Positions 36,181 to 45,664 of a DNA stretch of 64,000 nt are shown piece by piece. The notes under the pieces are model-generated. The model saw only the letters and a list, made by a program, of their open reading frames with translations, was not told the origin of the DNA and did no database searches. The DNA comes from Crambe crambe (taxonomy: Eukaryota > Porifera > Demospongiae > Poecilosclerida > Crambeidae). The stretch is from positions 5,055,501-5,119,500 of the forward strand of contig OZ004583.1 in NCBI GenBank assembly GCA_963924555.1, read 5' to 3'. The stretch's first letter is position 1. Each line of letters opens with the position of its first letter. The position numbers and the translations under genes are program-made.

Positions 36181-36743
36181 TGGAGTAGAACTGTTCAACT
36201 CAGTGATAAGATGCCACAATTCAGAATAGCCTGATGGTGAGACCACACCTCCTTTGTTGGTCTCTATAGGAGAGCTGACCTACCTGCTGATAGTGGCATC
36301 ACATCATCCTTGAAAAGGGTAACAGGACAATACTTTCACTGGTCCCTAACTGGGAAAATGTGCTTTGATACGTAGAAAACTGAGTGGAAGTACCCTGAAT
36401 CTTCCTCAACTGTTATAAATTACGCTTGTAGAATACCCTTTCTGTACAAAAGCAACGAAGCATCATGGAGAAGGTAAATGGTAACACCAGGAAGATGGCT
36501 TATAGTATGCACACCCTACCCTCTACTTATGTTACCTGACAAGCTGCCATCGTAAATAGTAATTAACTGTGGTCACAGACGAACTTTGCAGCTGCTCATT
36601 TAGCCATGTGGCAAATGGAAATTACTTTTAATACCCACTCAGCAAAAAAAAAAAACCATCATTATTCGAACTCCTTAGTATGTGTATGTCTTATCTTGAA
36701 GGATACAATAGAGATGGCAGGTGCATATAGTAGTTAGCTCTAA

Positions 36744-36826
36744 TATATATCTGGTATACTATTTCTTGATACAATGGGTTTCGTATATATATCTGGTATA
36801 CTATTTCTTGATACAATGGGTTTCAT
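36744..36826. repeat. Tandem duplication of about 40 bp
   Basis: TATATATCTGGTATACTATT plus TCTTGATACAATGGGTTTC occurs twice in direct succession, nearly identical. Confidence 0.9.
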
Positions 36827-37128
36827 CGACGACCAATGCAACTTTTACCTTATCACCTTTTCCTGCACTAAACAATGAGCGAGCCAGCATTCCTCTACCT
36901 CGAACTATATTCTCCTGAAACAGCTCAGGAATTATATTAGTAATGTTCGAGGCATTGACAATATTCATTAGGCTATACCTTATTGACAAGACCTTGTATA
37001 GATTTCTTGAGTGCCTCCCATGCCAGCCTCTGATACCTATAGCTAGCTCTGGGCCGGGGGTGGCTCGAGTGTATAGAGCAAGATTACATAATTCATTTCC
37101 AGCTGTTTTGTGATCATGATGTCTCTTA

Positions 37129-38340
37129 CCTCTTGGATTTGTGTAATTGTACTCGAGTAGAAGGAACTCTACAACTCTAGTATAGAAGCATTCTTTTCTA
37201 ATGAGTGAAATGGGTAAAATCAGGAGTAAAGAAATCACCCCAAAAAACAACAAATAAAAAATAAGAAAGAAAGAAAAGAAAACAAAACAACTACATTATT
37301 GTGGAGGAGCTTAGACTGCAGCAGAACTGGCTTAAATGGATGCTCTCGCAGAGATTTGTAGGTGTGATGATGAATGGAAGGGGGAGTGGCAGGTCAACAA
37401 GACAAGCTATGATCTAGCTGTCTTTTTTGCACAGCTACTTGAGGAAAACAAGACTATGGAGGAGGGTAAAAGGGACTCGCGACTTCAGAGGAAAAGGCAG
37501 GCCAGCAAAGTGCTTCAGCTATAAACCATGTTGGTAGAAGGTGATCTGAAGAGAATTGAAGGTCATAGAGAAGACAATAGACCAGGAACAATTTTTTTTT
37601 TCAGGGACAGGATCATTCCTGTTTGGTATCTGTTACTCTCTGGGGATGTAGAACTGAACCCTGAACCCCAACCAATTAACTCTACAGTGAATCTATTATT
37701 ACACAGTGAATTATTACAGCAATAGAAGCAAAATTACAACAATCAATGATGGAAGCTGTATTTGGAAAAACCACCACTGATGTAGGGATCTTGTGTCCTA
37801 GGGTACATACTTTACCTAGTGTACTATATATTTATTATTTTGTCACTTCTGAAAAAGAGAAGTTGGGGTTGCTCCATAGCTAACTGACTGATTTTGATAA
37901 TCATAATTTCTTCAATATTATAGAAGTAATTGAAAATGACAAAAGTAAGTTCTTTTGATGATGGTATGCTCTTTTAAAATAACTTCAACTCACACAGATA
38001 AAGAAATTTAAAAAGAAATGGTAGGTTTAAACAGGAGAGTGCAAGGAGAAGGAGGGATGGGAAGAGGAAGAGGAGTTGAAAGGGATAGAGGTGGAGGGGT
38101 GGTAGGTTGTAAGAGGTTTCTTTTTTGGTTTGTGAATGGTATGCTGCGCCATGACCATCTTGAAAGAGTACTCCCCCCACATCGCCAGCATCGTGGCCAT
38201 CAGCAGCGACAAAGGGAACTGGAGGAGAACTACAGCAGGCAAGTCGGTATATACAAATGTTAAGTCTTACTACTGCTTAATCATTGCAGGAGAGTTCCCT
38301 CCCCCTCCCACCAAGTAAATTACAAACAGAATTTCCTTTG
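37129..38340 (+). pseudogene. Repeated multi-exon unit, copy 3
   Basis: Same order as copy 1: leader; exon 37336-37524 (MDALAEICRCDDEWKGEW, YDLAVFFAQLLEENKTMEEG, RQASKVLQL); micro-exon EVIENDK with acceptor at about 37921; a Gly/Arg-rich frame from 38027 (GEGGMGRGRGVERDRGGG, MLRHDHLERVLPPHRQH); then GAGAGTTCCCTCCCCCTCCC at about 38290. Copy 3 keeps an extra 300 bp (37535-37840) carrying the 2A-like exon, which copy 1 lacks by deletion. The C-terminal ORF ends differ from copy 1 by indels. The product is unknown. Confidence 0.45.
37528..37725 (+). CDS. Exon with 2A-like GDVELNPEP motif
   Basis: The frame reads RDRIIPVWYLLLSGDVELNP followed by EPQPINS. A hydrophobic stretch followed by GDVExNPGP is the 2A-like ribosome-skipping signature, known from N-termini of some non-LTR retrotransposon ORFs and of some invertebrate NLR-type genes. 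Here the critical final glycine of NPGP is glutamate (NPEP), so skipping is expected to be lost. A poly-T plus CAG acceptor just upstream (near 37602) suggests that the exon starts GGACAGG. The frame stops 23 codons after the motif. It is either a LINE 5' end or a decayed host exon. Confidence 0.5.
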   Translation: MLVEGDLKRIEGHREDNRPGTIFFFRDRIIPVWYLLLSGDVELNPEPQPINSTVNLLLHSELLQQ

Positions 38341-38699
38341 GTTTGTGATATTGTATTAGGTAGCTATTATAATAATATTATTGTCGTATTACCAGGATAT
38401 GCACTCACCTATGCTATCATCTGTTGCTTCTGTTTCGGTTTTTGAATAGTTTATTCATTATACATAATTATGTCGGCTGCTATTCTTGCTATTGGATTAA
38501 CAGCGGTAGATTTGGTTTTTGTAGGGCTGTTTCTCCAGTTATGAGTTTCAATTGTTCAAATTCTTCGCATTCCGTTAAGTCATTAAGGGGTTATCAGGAT
38601 GTTTGCTATCATCATCTACTATGCAGGATGAAATATGGGAAGGGTAGGGAAGGCTTATATAAAGCTGTCGAAACATAGAGCCACTAAGCTTTGTGAGTG

Positions 38700-38890
38700 T
38701 TGTCAGAGCTAGGCCCATTGGTACAGAAGGAGGGGTAGGAAGAGGAGGCGGCGCAGAAAGGGGAAGAGGTGGCACTGAAGGAGGACAGCACAGTATCATA
38801 GTTCTTGTGCAACACAGGCTTTGCTGAAATGACTGGTCGTTATTTGAATTGAGGTGTGGGTTATAGCCTTGAAGTTCTGTGCATCTACCA
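38700..38890 (+). repeat. Gly/Arg-rich segment shared with copy 2
   Basis: GGTACAGAAGGAGGGGTAGG through GGCTTTGCTGAAATGAC matches 30205-30330 with small indels. It reads TEGGVGRGGGAERGRGGTEG in one frame, so it may be a terminal Gly/Arg-rich exon of the unit. Confidence 0.5.
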
Positions 38891-39361
38891 GTTTGTGGTC
38901 CAGAGCCATGCTTTAAAAAGTTGCAAGAGGTTTTTAAGTTGCCTTCAAGACAAAGGACTATAGACTATTCTTTAAAAGATTGCCATACTGCATTACTTAC
39001 TTCTCTTTCCCATTAATACCACAGAGATGCACTGCACAATAACATAAAATAGAGTACTGAGCATGTATAAAAGCGAAAGGTACAGCCGGCTAATTGAAGA
39101 AGACAAGGAAGCAGGTTTTAAAGAAATTCATATAACCACGAACAGGAAGTTTTCACATTATCAGATGTAGTCCAGACGAAGCAGAATCATTCCACTACAT
39201 AGTTTCACAGGAAAGGTACACTGTCTATTTTTTCTCTCTGAATAAATGAGCATTAAACATAGCATAAATTCTGACAACAGTTCAACAAAATATGAATTAT
39301 AACAATACATGTGGCTACATAATATAATTGAGTACACAAATAAGATCACAGAGTTATCCTG

Positions 39362-39660
39362 GAGAAGCTGTGCCGGGTTTGTGGCAAGCTTATAGCCACA
39401 AAATCAGGGCATCTTTGCAGCAATCATCTGGATGACCTACTAACGTCTTTGGGGTGTTGGCAGAATCTGATAACCCAAACATGCACTTATTACCATGCTT
39501 GCAAACCTGTCACAGAGCTACCACTACCTGCCAACATAAAACAGTGATTATTGAGGGGTGGTGTAGGCATAATGATAGTTCTTGTACTGTTTGTGAGCAC
39601 TACACAGTGATTCAGCGTGGAGGCAGACTACCGAGAGACCTTCCCCAAAGCAACTGAGCA
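39362..39660 (+). pseudogene. RAG1 N-terminal-like zinc-binding domain fragment
   Basis: The frame reads KLCRVCGKLIATKSGHLCSN and HLDDLLTSLG. After a one-base frame change near 39450 it continues ESDNPNMHLLPCLQTCHRAT, WCRHNDSSCTVCEHY and QRGGRLPRDLP. CRVCG...C..H...L...FGID......HP..FC..C......W..H....C.VC......G.GR is the zinc-binding region shared by the RAG1 N-terminal part and invertebrate N-RAG-type mobile genes. The catalytic RAG core is absent here. A short decayed copy is likelier than a functional exon because of the frame change. The 3' neighbour is the MGASYS promoter region. Confidence 0.5.
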
Positions 39661-39769
39661 GTGAGCTTATGCAGTTTTGTGTAGCAAGTGGCAGGCAACT
39701 GTGTTGCATAGAAAGCTTACCACGAAGCACTTTAGTGCTACTAATACACGATGTCATCTACATAAAATT

Positions 39770-39885
39770 AATCATGCATGCGTGATAAGCCATCGTAAAC
39801 TGGGCATGCTCGATATAATCTTTGCCATATAATCTTTGCCAAGGATTTTTTTTTACACAAACAAAAAGGATCAGGAAGAATCAAA
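39770..39885 (+). promoter_or_regulatory. Conserved upstream region of the MGASYS exon, copy 1
   Basis: GTGATAAGCCATCGTAAACTGGGCATGCTC, then a TATAAT at 39814-39819, then TTGCCAAGGATTTTTTT, matches 43028-43100 closely up to the ATG. Conservation outside coding sequence and a TATA-like box about 70 bp before the ATG suggest a core promoter. The TTGCCATATAATC segment is locally duplicated here. Confidence 0.4.
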
Positions 39886-40235
39886 ATGGGAGCCTCCTAC
39901 TCCGGTAAAGGATAGGTGAGCTAATATCCAGAGAAGCAAGCTTCACGATAGCTAGGGTATAGCTATTACATCTAGATAAAGTTGTAGCGTGCCACGGTGG
40001 CAATAACAAAATTAATGTAAATCTTTATAGACATGGAATTCGAAGCCCCTGAAGAAGATAAAAGCAATAAGCATATTAAAAAATATGTATAGCTAATTCT
40101 TATATACCACAGTCATTAACGAGCAGCTCGAAAGAGAAATTATTAAGTGCACCATTATCTTATGATAATGATAACTTAGTATTTCCATTGTTATTGTAGA
40201 AGATAGAGAGAATGAAAGGTAAGTTAATGGTATGT
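39886..40235 (+). CDS. MGASYS first exon plus micro-exon cassette, copy b
   Basis: The first exon, 39886-39904 (19 nt), reads MGASYS and ends in phase 1 at a GTAAAG donor. MG-A-S-Y-S fits the N-myristoylation consensus (Gly2, small residue at position 6). Later exons read MEFEAPEEDK (from 40031), INEQLEREII (from about 40115) and a short DRENER exon ending at a GTAAG donor near 40219. The joined peptide would be short, acidic/basic alternating and probably coiled-coil. Two internal donors (after EEDK and after REII) lack GT as read, so correct splicing is doubtful. The block 39905-40235 is about 98% identical to 42178-42508. The product is unknown. Confidence 0.4.
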
Positions 40236-40400
40236 TGCAAAGAAAATTTTGCACCTTGCTCGCGAGCTTTCGCGAACCCTCGTGAAGCTTCTTAAGGTTC
40301 GCTAAATTTAGTGACTTTACCACGTATATACGTGGCACATATGTATGTACGTGAAGATTATGAAAATGCACTCATGAAGTGTTCTTTTACACAGAACTCA

Positions 40401-40425
40401 TGAAACTTCATGAAGCTTCATGAAA
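40401..40425. promoter_or_regulatory. Heat shock element-like array (five contiguous units)
   Basis: The sequence reads tGAAa-cTTCa-tGAAg-cTTCa-tGAAa, five perfect alternating nGAAn/nTTCn pentamers, the consensus for HSF trimers. A further tGAAg-cTTCt pair is at about 40283-40292. It lies about 100 bp upstream of an ATG at 40527. TCATGAA also recurs nearby as a simple motif, so chance or repeat origin is possible. Confidence 0.45.
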
Positions 40426-40526
40426 GACTACTCATGAAGGCCTCATGAAAGACTCACCAAGTTTACATAGTATTCATGAAAGCCTCATCAAAGTCTACAG
40501 TTTACATACCCTCTTATTTCATGCCA

Positions 40527-42177
40527 TGGAGGTCACTCTAAGCTCAAAAGGTAGCTCAAAAGCTGTAGGAGCCAGAACTCAGAAGCTCACAGTCTTAGAC
40601 TACCCAAGTAATGCAGTCATCAACAACCCAGCAGCTCCAGCCACTGCCACCACATCCAACAGCTCAGCAGCAATTAGCACCACTGTCTGCTCTGTTAACG
40701 GATAAGCAAAAATATTGCATCAGGTATGAAGGCAATGGTTCAAAGCGTTGGGACGGCAAAGAAATTCTTGTGGATAAAGACTGGCTGGAATCACTGTATG
40801 ATCCAGTATCGCTGGCTACCATGGTCAGGGAAGAAAGGGGCCTATAGAGACTGGAAGGCTGTTGTTGTAGGAATTGGTGAGTAGTAATTAAAAAATCAAT
40901 TTGGTGCACTTACTGCAGGTATGATATGGTTATTTTAATCTGTAGATAAAAGGACAGAGACCCAGACAGCAAAGGCTAAGGCACCCAAGGCCAAGGCAAA
41001 GGTGCACAAAGCAAAGACACAAACGCCCAAGACCAAGAAGGAATGTAAGAAGTATTATATGGTAGAAATAAGTGAATTGGATTTTTATTTTGTCAGGGGT
41101 GCTTTGATCATTCTGTCCAAACTAAAATCATTATTGGGAGTTAAACATGGTCATTAATGTTCATGCATGTTCTTAACACACACACACACACACACACATT
41201 TTAAAAAGCCTATACCATTTTTCACATGCAGCAAAAAAAGCAAAAGGAGGTATCATCAGTGTGGGAAGCAGAAAAGGTACATAGATGTGCATTAATAGTA
41301 ATTTCTTTCGACCTTTGAATTTAAGCAGCTTGATGTTTTTAAAGAAGAACTGTTGTTTTAAAAATCACCTCTGCTCTAGTTTCAGGAGCCCCTCTACAGA
41401 GTTCAGGAATCATTACAGAGGTGTCTACGGCCACTGCACAGGAACCAACTGCTTCAGCATGCAGTAAGTAGTGGCTTTTATTAGGAAGTTAGAACAACCA
41501 CAGGTCACTAATTAACTCAGTTATTAAATAGGTGTACACACATCAAATAAGATTTGTGTTGTTGTATTACCTGTGGTTAGCAGATGTTACTCTGTTCATT
41601 AACACCAGCTCATTATTATTAATATGCAGTTACACAGCTTATGCAGCAGCAAGGACAGATATTGTATCTATTAACCACATTGCTACAAAACCAGCAGTCT
41701 TCCTTCCAGCAGCCAAACATGCAGTTGCCTCATCAGCAGTCTGCCACTACCCAGCTGCCTCTCCAGCAGCCATCTCTTCAGCAGCCAAACATGCAGTTGC
41801 CTCTTCAGCAGTCTGCCACTACCCAGCCGCCTCTCCAGCAGCAGTCTCTCCAGCAGCCATCTCTTCAACAGCCGTGTCTCTTCAGCAGCCAAACATGCAG
41901 TTGCCTCTTCAGCAGTCTGCCACTACCCAGCCGCCTCTTCAGCAGCCAAACATGCAGTTGCCTCTTCAGCAGTCTGCTACCCAGCCGCAGTCTCTCCAGC
42001 AACCATCTCTTCAGCAGCCAAACATGCAGTTGCCTCTTCAGCAGTCTGCCACTACCCAGCCGCCTCTCCAGCAGCCACCTCTTCAACAGTCGTCTCTTCA
42101 GCAGCCAAACATGCAGTTGCCTCTTCAGCAGTCTGCCACTACCCAGCAGCCTCTCCAGCAGCAGTCTCTCCCCCTCG
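40527..42177 (+). CDS. Q-rich repeat protein gene, five exons, all phase-1 introns
   Basis: Exon 1 (to 40876) encodes a Q-rich start (QQLQPLPPHPTAQQQLAPL), then KYCIRYEGNGSKRWDGKE and VDKDWLESLYDP; after a frame change near 40803 it continues LPWSGKKGAYRDWKAVVVG. Exons 2-4 (40946-41044, 41232-41276, 41380-41463) are 99, 45 and 84 nt and read K/A/P-rich (AKAKAPKAKAKVHKAKTQTP), KKAKGGIISVGSRK and SGIITEVSTATAQEP. Exon 5 (41640-42177) begins QLMQQQGQILYLLTTLLQ and contains about seven LQQPNMQLPLQQSATTQPP repeats with one frame change near 41875. All junctions are phase 1. Exon 5 ends in phase 1 at the GTAAAGGATAGG donor and can join the micro-exon cassette downstream. The basic middle is histone H1-like in composition. 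A nuclear role is a guess; the family is not recognised. The start codon is uncertain. Confidence 0.5.
41175..41198. repeat. (CA)n microsatellite
   Basis: About twelve CA dinucleotides within intron 2 of the Q-rich gene. Confidence 0.9.
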
Positions 42178-42780
42178 GTAAAGGATAGGTGAGCTAATAT
42201 CCAGAGAAGCAAGCTTCACGATAGCTAGGGTATAGCTATTACATCTAGATAAAGTTGTAGCGTGCCACGGTGGTAATAATAAAATTAATGTAAATCTTTA
42301 TAGACATGGAATTCGAAGCCCCTGAAGAAGATAAAAGCAATAAGCATATTAAAAAATATGTATAGCTAACTCTTATATACCACAGTCATTAACGAGCAGC
42401 TCAAAAGAGAAATTATTAAGTGCACCATTGTCTTATGATAATGATAACTTAGTATTTCCATTGTTATTATAGAAGATAGAGAGAATGAAAGGTAAGTTAA
42501 TGGTAGCTATACCTTTTAACTTCTATTCATACAGACAAAAGACTAAAATGGTAGGTTATTAGCTATATACTTTTTAAATGTGTTATAGTGTCTATTGTTT
42601 ATTGATAGCTGAATTGAAGAAGAGAATTAAAAATAATATTATTAATTCAAAAAATCAAAAAAGGAATTTTTTTTTAAAGATTTGGAGTTAATAAAAAAAA
42701 CAATGGATGAAAAAAATCAAAAAAAAAAAGAAGAGGAAGAAAAAATAACAATAGTAGAGAAAACATTTTTAGAAATATTA
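42178..42780 (+). CDS. Micro-exon cassette, copy c (downstream of Q-rich exon)
   Basis: Intron and exons 42178-42508 duplicate 39905-40235 with about seven differences: MEFEAPEEDK from 42308, INEQLKREII from about 42392, DRENER near 42472-42490. Two more exons follow: a short ACAAAAGACTAAAATG exon near 42533 and ELKKRIKNNIINSKNQKR from about 42609. Here the 5' exon is the Q-rich one instead of MGASYS. The internal donors damaged in copy b are damaged here too. The A-rich end (42640-42740) reads as lysine/asparagine-rich low complexity. Confidence 0.45.
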
Positions 42781-43014
42781 TATTATCATCACATCATTAC
42801 TGCGTACAATATAATTATTATCATTATTCAGTTCAATAATAACAATGTCTACAATAGTTAGCTACTACTAGGGCAATGTGCAACATTTGACAGTGAGCAA
42901 GCAAGCATGATGAAGGAGGTATGCAGTTTTCGTGGAAGGCAATTGTGTTGCATAGAAAGCTTACCACAAAGCTCACAATCACTTGACATTATGCACGCGC
43001 AGGGCATCACTAAT

Positions 43015-43147
43015 AATAATTATGTCTACGTAACGTGTACGTGATAAGTCATCATAAACTGGGCATGCTCTATATAATCGTTGCCAAGGATTTTTTACAC
43101 AAACAAAAAAAATCAAGGATTATCAAGAATGGGAGCCTCTTATTCTG
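43015..43147 (+). promoter_or_regulatory. Conserved promoter and MGASYS first exon, copy 2
   Basis: GTGATAAGTCATCATAAACTGGGCATGCTC, TATATAATC (43071-43079) and TTGCCAAGGATTTTTT are shared with 39784-39852. The ATG is at 43129, and exon 43129-43147 reads MGASYS, phase 1, with a strong GTAAGTGG donor. The following exon at about 43267 (MEDPEG) is truncated, so this copy is cut short before the RG-rich exon at 43495. Confidence 0.5.
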
Positions 43148-43494
43148 GTAAGTGGCCAGCTCATAGGATAGGTGAGCTAACATCCAGAGTAGCGATAGCT
43201 AGGGTATAGGTATTACAGCTAGATAAAGTTGTAGGGTAATAACAAAATTAATGTAAATCATTATAGACATGGAAGACCCTGAAGGGATAAAATATCTATT
43301 TTTTAAATAATATTATAGTTAACAAGTGGAGTGTGGCCACTCCCCCAGGTTGGGCTGGGTTAGTTGATCAATCATGCATGCGTAGAGATTCCACATGCCA
43401 GTCTGCTTGATCGAGCCTAGCCTGTACAGCAGATCAACACTGTCTTTGACCACTGTTTTCTCCCTTGGTTCTTGTTTTGTTTCAGCGCCTATCC

Positions 43495-43830
43495 ATGCTG
43501 GGAAGAGGTCGAGGAAGCGGACGTGGCACCAGTGGAGCAACCAGACAATCGAATCGAGCTACTCACACCTCAACTGTCCCGATTCCCCCAACTCACAGGG
43601 GCCGTGGTCGAGGGCGAAGAGCCCGGTCCCCGGCTTCTACACCGCCACGGCAGGTAGGCCAGGTGAGCGCTCCTCTCCCGGATTCTCTCTCCGACCTGCT
43701 GGCCTTGGTGAGGAGCGAGGTGCAGCAGGTGCTCCGCCAGTCCCCCACAAGCACCAAGGCAGCCGTTCCTACTACAGCCGTGGAGAGACAGGGCCCATCT
43801 CCAGATGACAGCTCGTCAGTTCAAGGTTCG
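43495..43830 (+). CDS. RG-rich exon, GC-rich island
   Basis: From MLGRGRGSGRGTSG the frame continues RGRGRGRRARSPASTPP, then PDSLSDLLALVRSEVQQVLR, then SPDDSSSVQG before a GTTCGTGG donor near 43826. The overlapping frame is also open, but this one has the coherent composition: an RGG-type nucleic-acid-binding head and a short amphipathic helix SDLLALVRSEVQ. I have seen similar RG head plus LVRSEV helices at the start of multi-copy sponge genes, often mobile. GC content is far above that of the surroundings. No continuation was found, so it may be an orphan first exon. Confidence 0.45.
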
Positions 43831-44049
43831 TGGGTAGCTAATTAGCACAGCCACAGTTGCTAAATTTGTGGTATGAGTGACACTGATGTTATTTGGCTGA
43901 AATGGTTAGGTGTGTGTACTGGTTGCTGCACTCTACTCACGCAGCTATACTTGATATGGCACATACCCAGTAGTGGTCTCACCCTTGCTTTGAGCAATAG
44001 TAGTGACAAATTTGCTAGATAAAGCACGGTGGTAATAACAAAATCATTA

Positions 44050-44410
44050 TAGACATGGAAGACCCTGAAGAGGATAAAGGTAAGCAATAAGCGTATTAAA
44101 AATATGTATAGTTAATTCTTACTGACTTATATACCACAGTCATTAACAAGATATTAGTAAGTGCACCATTTTCATAACCTAGTATTTCCATTGTTATTGT
44201 AGAAGATATCGAAAGAGAAAAATTTGAAAGGTAAGTTATGTTAATGGTAGCTATACCTTTTAACTTCTATTCATATAGACAAAGAAATTAAGAAATTAAA
44301 AAATGAAAACGGTAAGTTATTAGCTATACTTTTTAAATGTTATAGTGTCTTTGTTTATTGATAGCTCAATTGAAGAAAATTAAAAATGTAAAGAATAAAA
44401 AAGAAAAAAT
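44050..44410 (+). CDS. Micro-exon cassette, copy d (frame kept throughout)
   Basis: Exons with good GTAAG donors: MEDPEEDK (44055-44080), INKIL (about 44142-44158), KISKEKNLK (about 44204-44231), KEIKKLKNEN (about 44281-44313) and AQLKKIKNVKNKKEKIF (from about 44366). Joined at the visible splice sites the reading frame stays open to a stop near 44420. In this copy one exon lost 10 nt and the next is read in another frame, so the phase is rescued downstream. The peptide is strongly lysine/glutamate-rich. A 5' exon is not visible next to it. Function is unknown. Confidence 0.45.
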
Positions 44411-44943
44411 TTTTTAAAAGATTTAAATTTAATTAAGAAAACTATCATTGAAGAAAAAAATTAAGAAAAAGAAGAAAAAATAATTCAAATAGTTGAAAAA
44501 ACATTAAAAAATAAATTATCATCACCCAGTTCATTATTATTAATCACTTCATTATTATTATTTCATTATTCAGTTTAATAATAACAATGTCCACAGTAGC
44601 TAGCTACTACAGTATAATTAAAATACTGTCCAAATCTGGCTGCCTAAATCTGAGAGAGTTTTTTTGTGCTTCATTATCTGTCAGTTGTTCAGTTCATTAA
44701 AGTTAATGAAGCAAAATACTATTTTTCGTATCCCCAAACAAGAGTTTCAGTTCAGATAACACATTTGATCTCTTCATGCCAAGACTTGATGGTTAAGAGA
44801 ATTAATTAATGATATCGTATTATTTTAAAGATTCAAGCCAGTGTTAAGGGCAATGCGCCACGCATGGCTTATTACCACGTATTTTATAGTGTGTGAATAT
44901 AACACCTTCACGGTAGTTTGAGCGCGTGAATTACTCAGCTGAG

Positions 44944-45620
44944 ATGTCTGCCAGGAAAAGGAAACCAGGTCCAAAGCCTTATTAGCCAGGAAGCGTGATA
45001 GAATAGGTAGTATAAATGCATAATAAAATAATCAAAATAATCTATGCATAAATAGAGGCTAGAGGAATCCAGGACCAGGTTCCATCAGAAGATGCTTCCA
45101 TTCCTATGATCCACGTTCATATTCCAGTTGAAACACCAACAGTGGAGTCTGTTGAATGTGCAGCACTTAAAGCAACACTACAGAAGGTGGAGGATGTTGC
45201 AAAAAAACCTGCAAATTCCCACTGACTACAGTGCAGGACTCCCTGACTTGGTCCACAGTTCTGCGGAAGGTATAAGGTGCATCCATATCTTCTCTATCAT
45301 AGATGCAGAAAGATGGAGACTAAAGGCTCAAATTTTAGACTAAAAACGCTTATAATGAAGTGACATAACTGCACGAAATTGTACCTTTTCTCTCAAGTAC
45401 TATGCTGATGTCTTAAATGAGCCAGAATCATTAAATGCTGCAAGAAAATGGGCAGAATATACTTATTTTGACTCCCAAGCATTTTTGATACATGGGAGTG
45501 TTGTTGTGGCATTGCACATTCTGCTGTTATAAGAGACCGTTCAGGCTGCTATCTAATACCAAGAAATGAGTTTAAATGAACTCTTCAAGATATACGAATT
45601 ATTAATGCAATCTCGTCCTT
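44944..45620 (+). CDS. MSARKRK gene, copy 2
   Basis: The ATG at 44944 starts MSARKRKPGPKP; one base short, the frame would continue LLARKRDRI to a phase-1 donor at 45006. Exon 2 (45056-45269) is open in phase 1: EARGIQDQVPSEDASIPMIH, VHIPVETPTVESVECAAL and KATLQKVEDVAKKPANS, then a stop. In copy 1 the corresponding part reads FPLTTVQDSPTWST instead. Exon 3 (from 45303) holds AERWRLKAQILD and, in another frame, IVPFL, SLNAARKWAEYTYFDSQ and AFLIHGSVVVALH. Close to intact but with at least two frame problems. The family is not recognised. Confidence 0.4.
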
Positions 45621-45664
45621 AGATGTCTCATTGACCAGATGAGAAATTACTTTTCATTATGTCT

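Noticed and set aside
40250-40340. TCGCGAGCTTTCGCGA and CCACGTATATACGTGG palindromes as possible operators
   Set aside because: Short palindromes of this length are expected by chance in 64 kb and no repeat copies were seen.
41683-42212. Minus-strand Leu/Arg-rich repeat ORFs opposite the Q-rich exon
   Set aside because: CAG/CTG-type repeats leave the complement open. The plus frame has the splice sites and the consistent phase.
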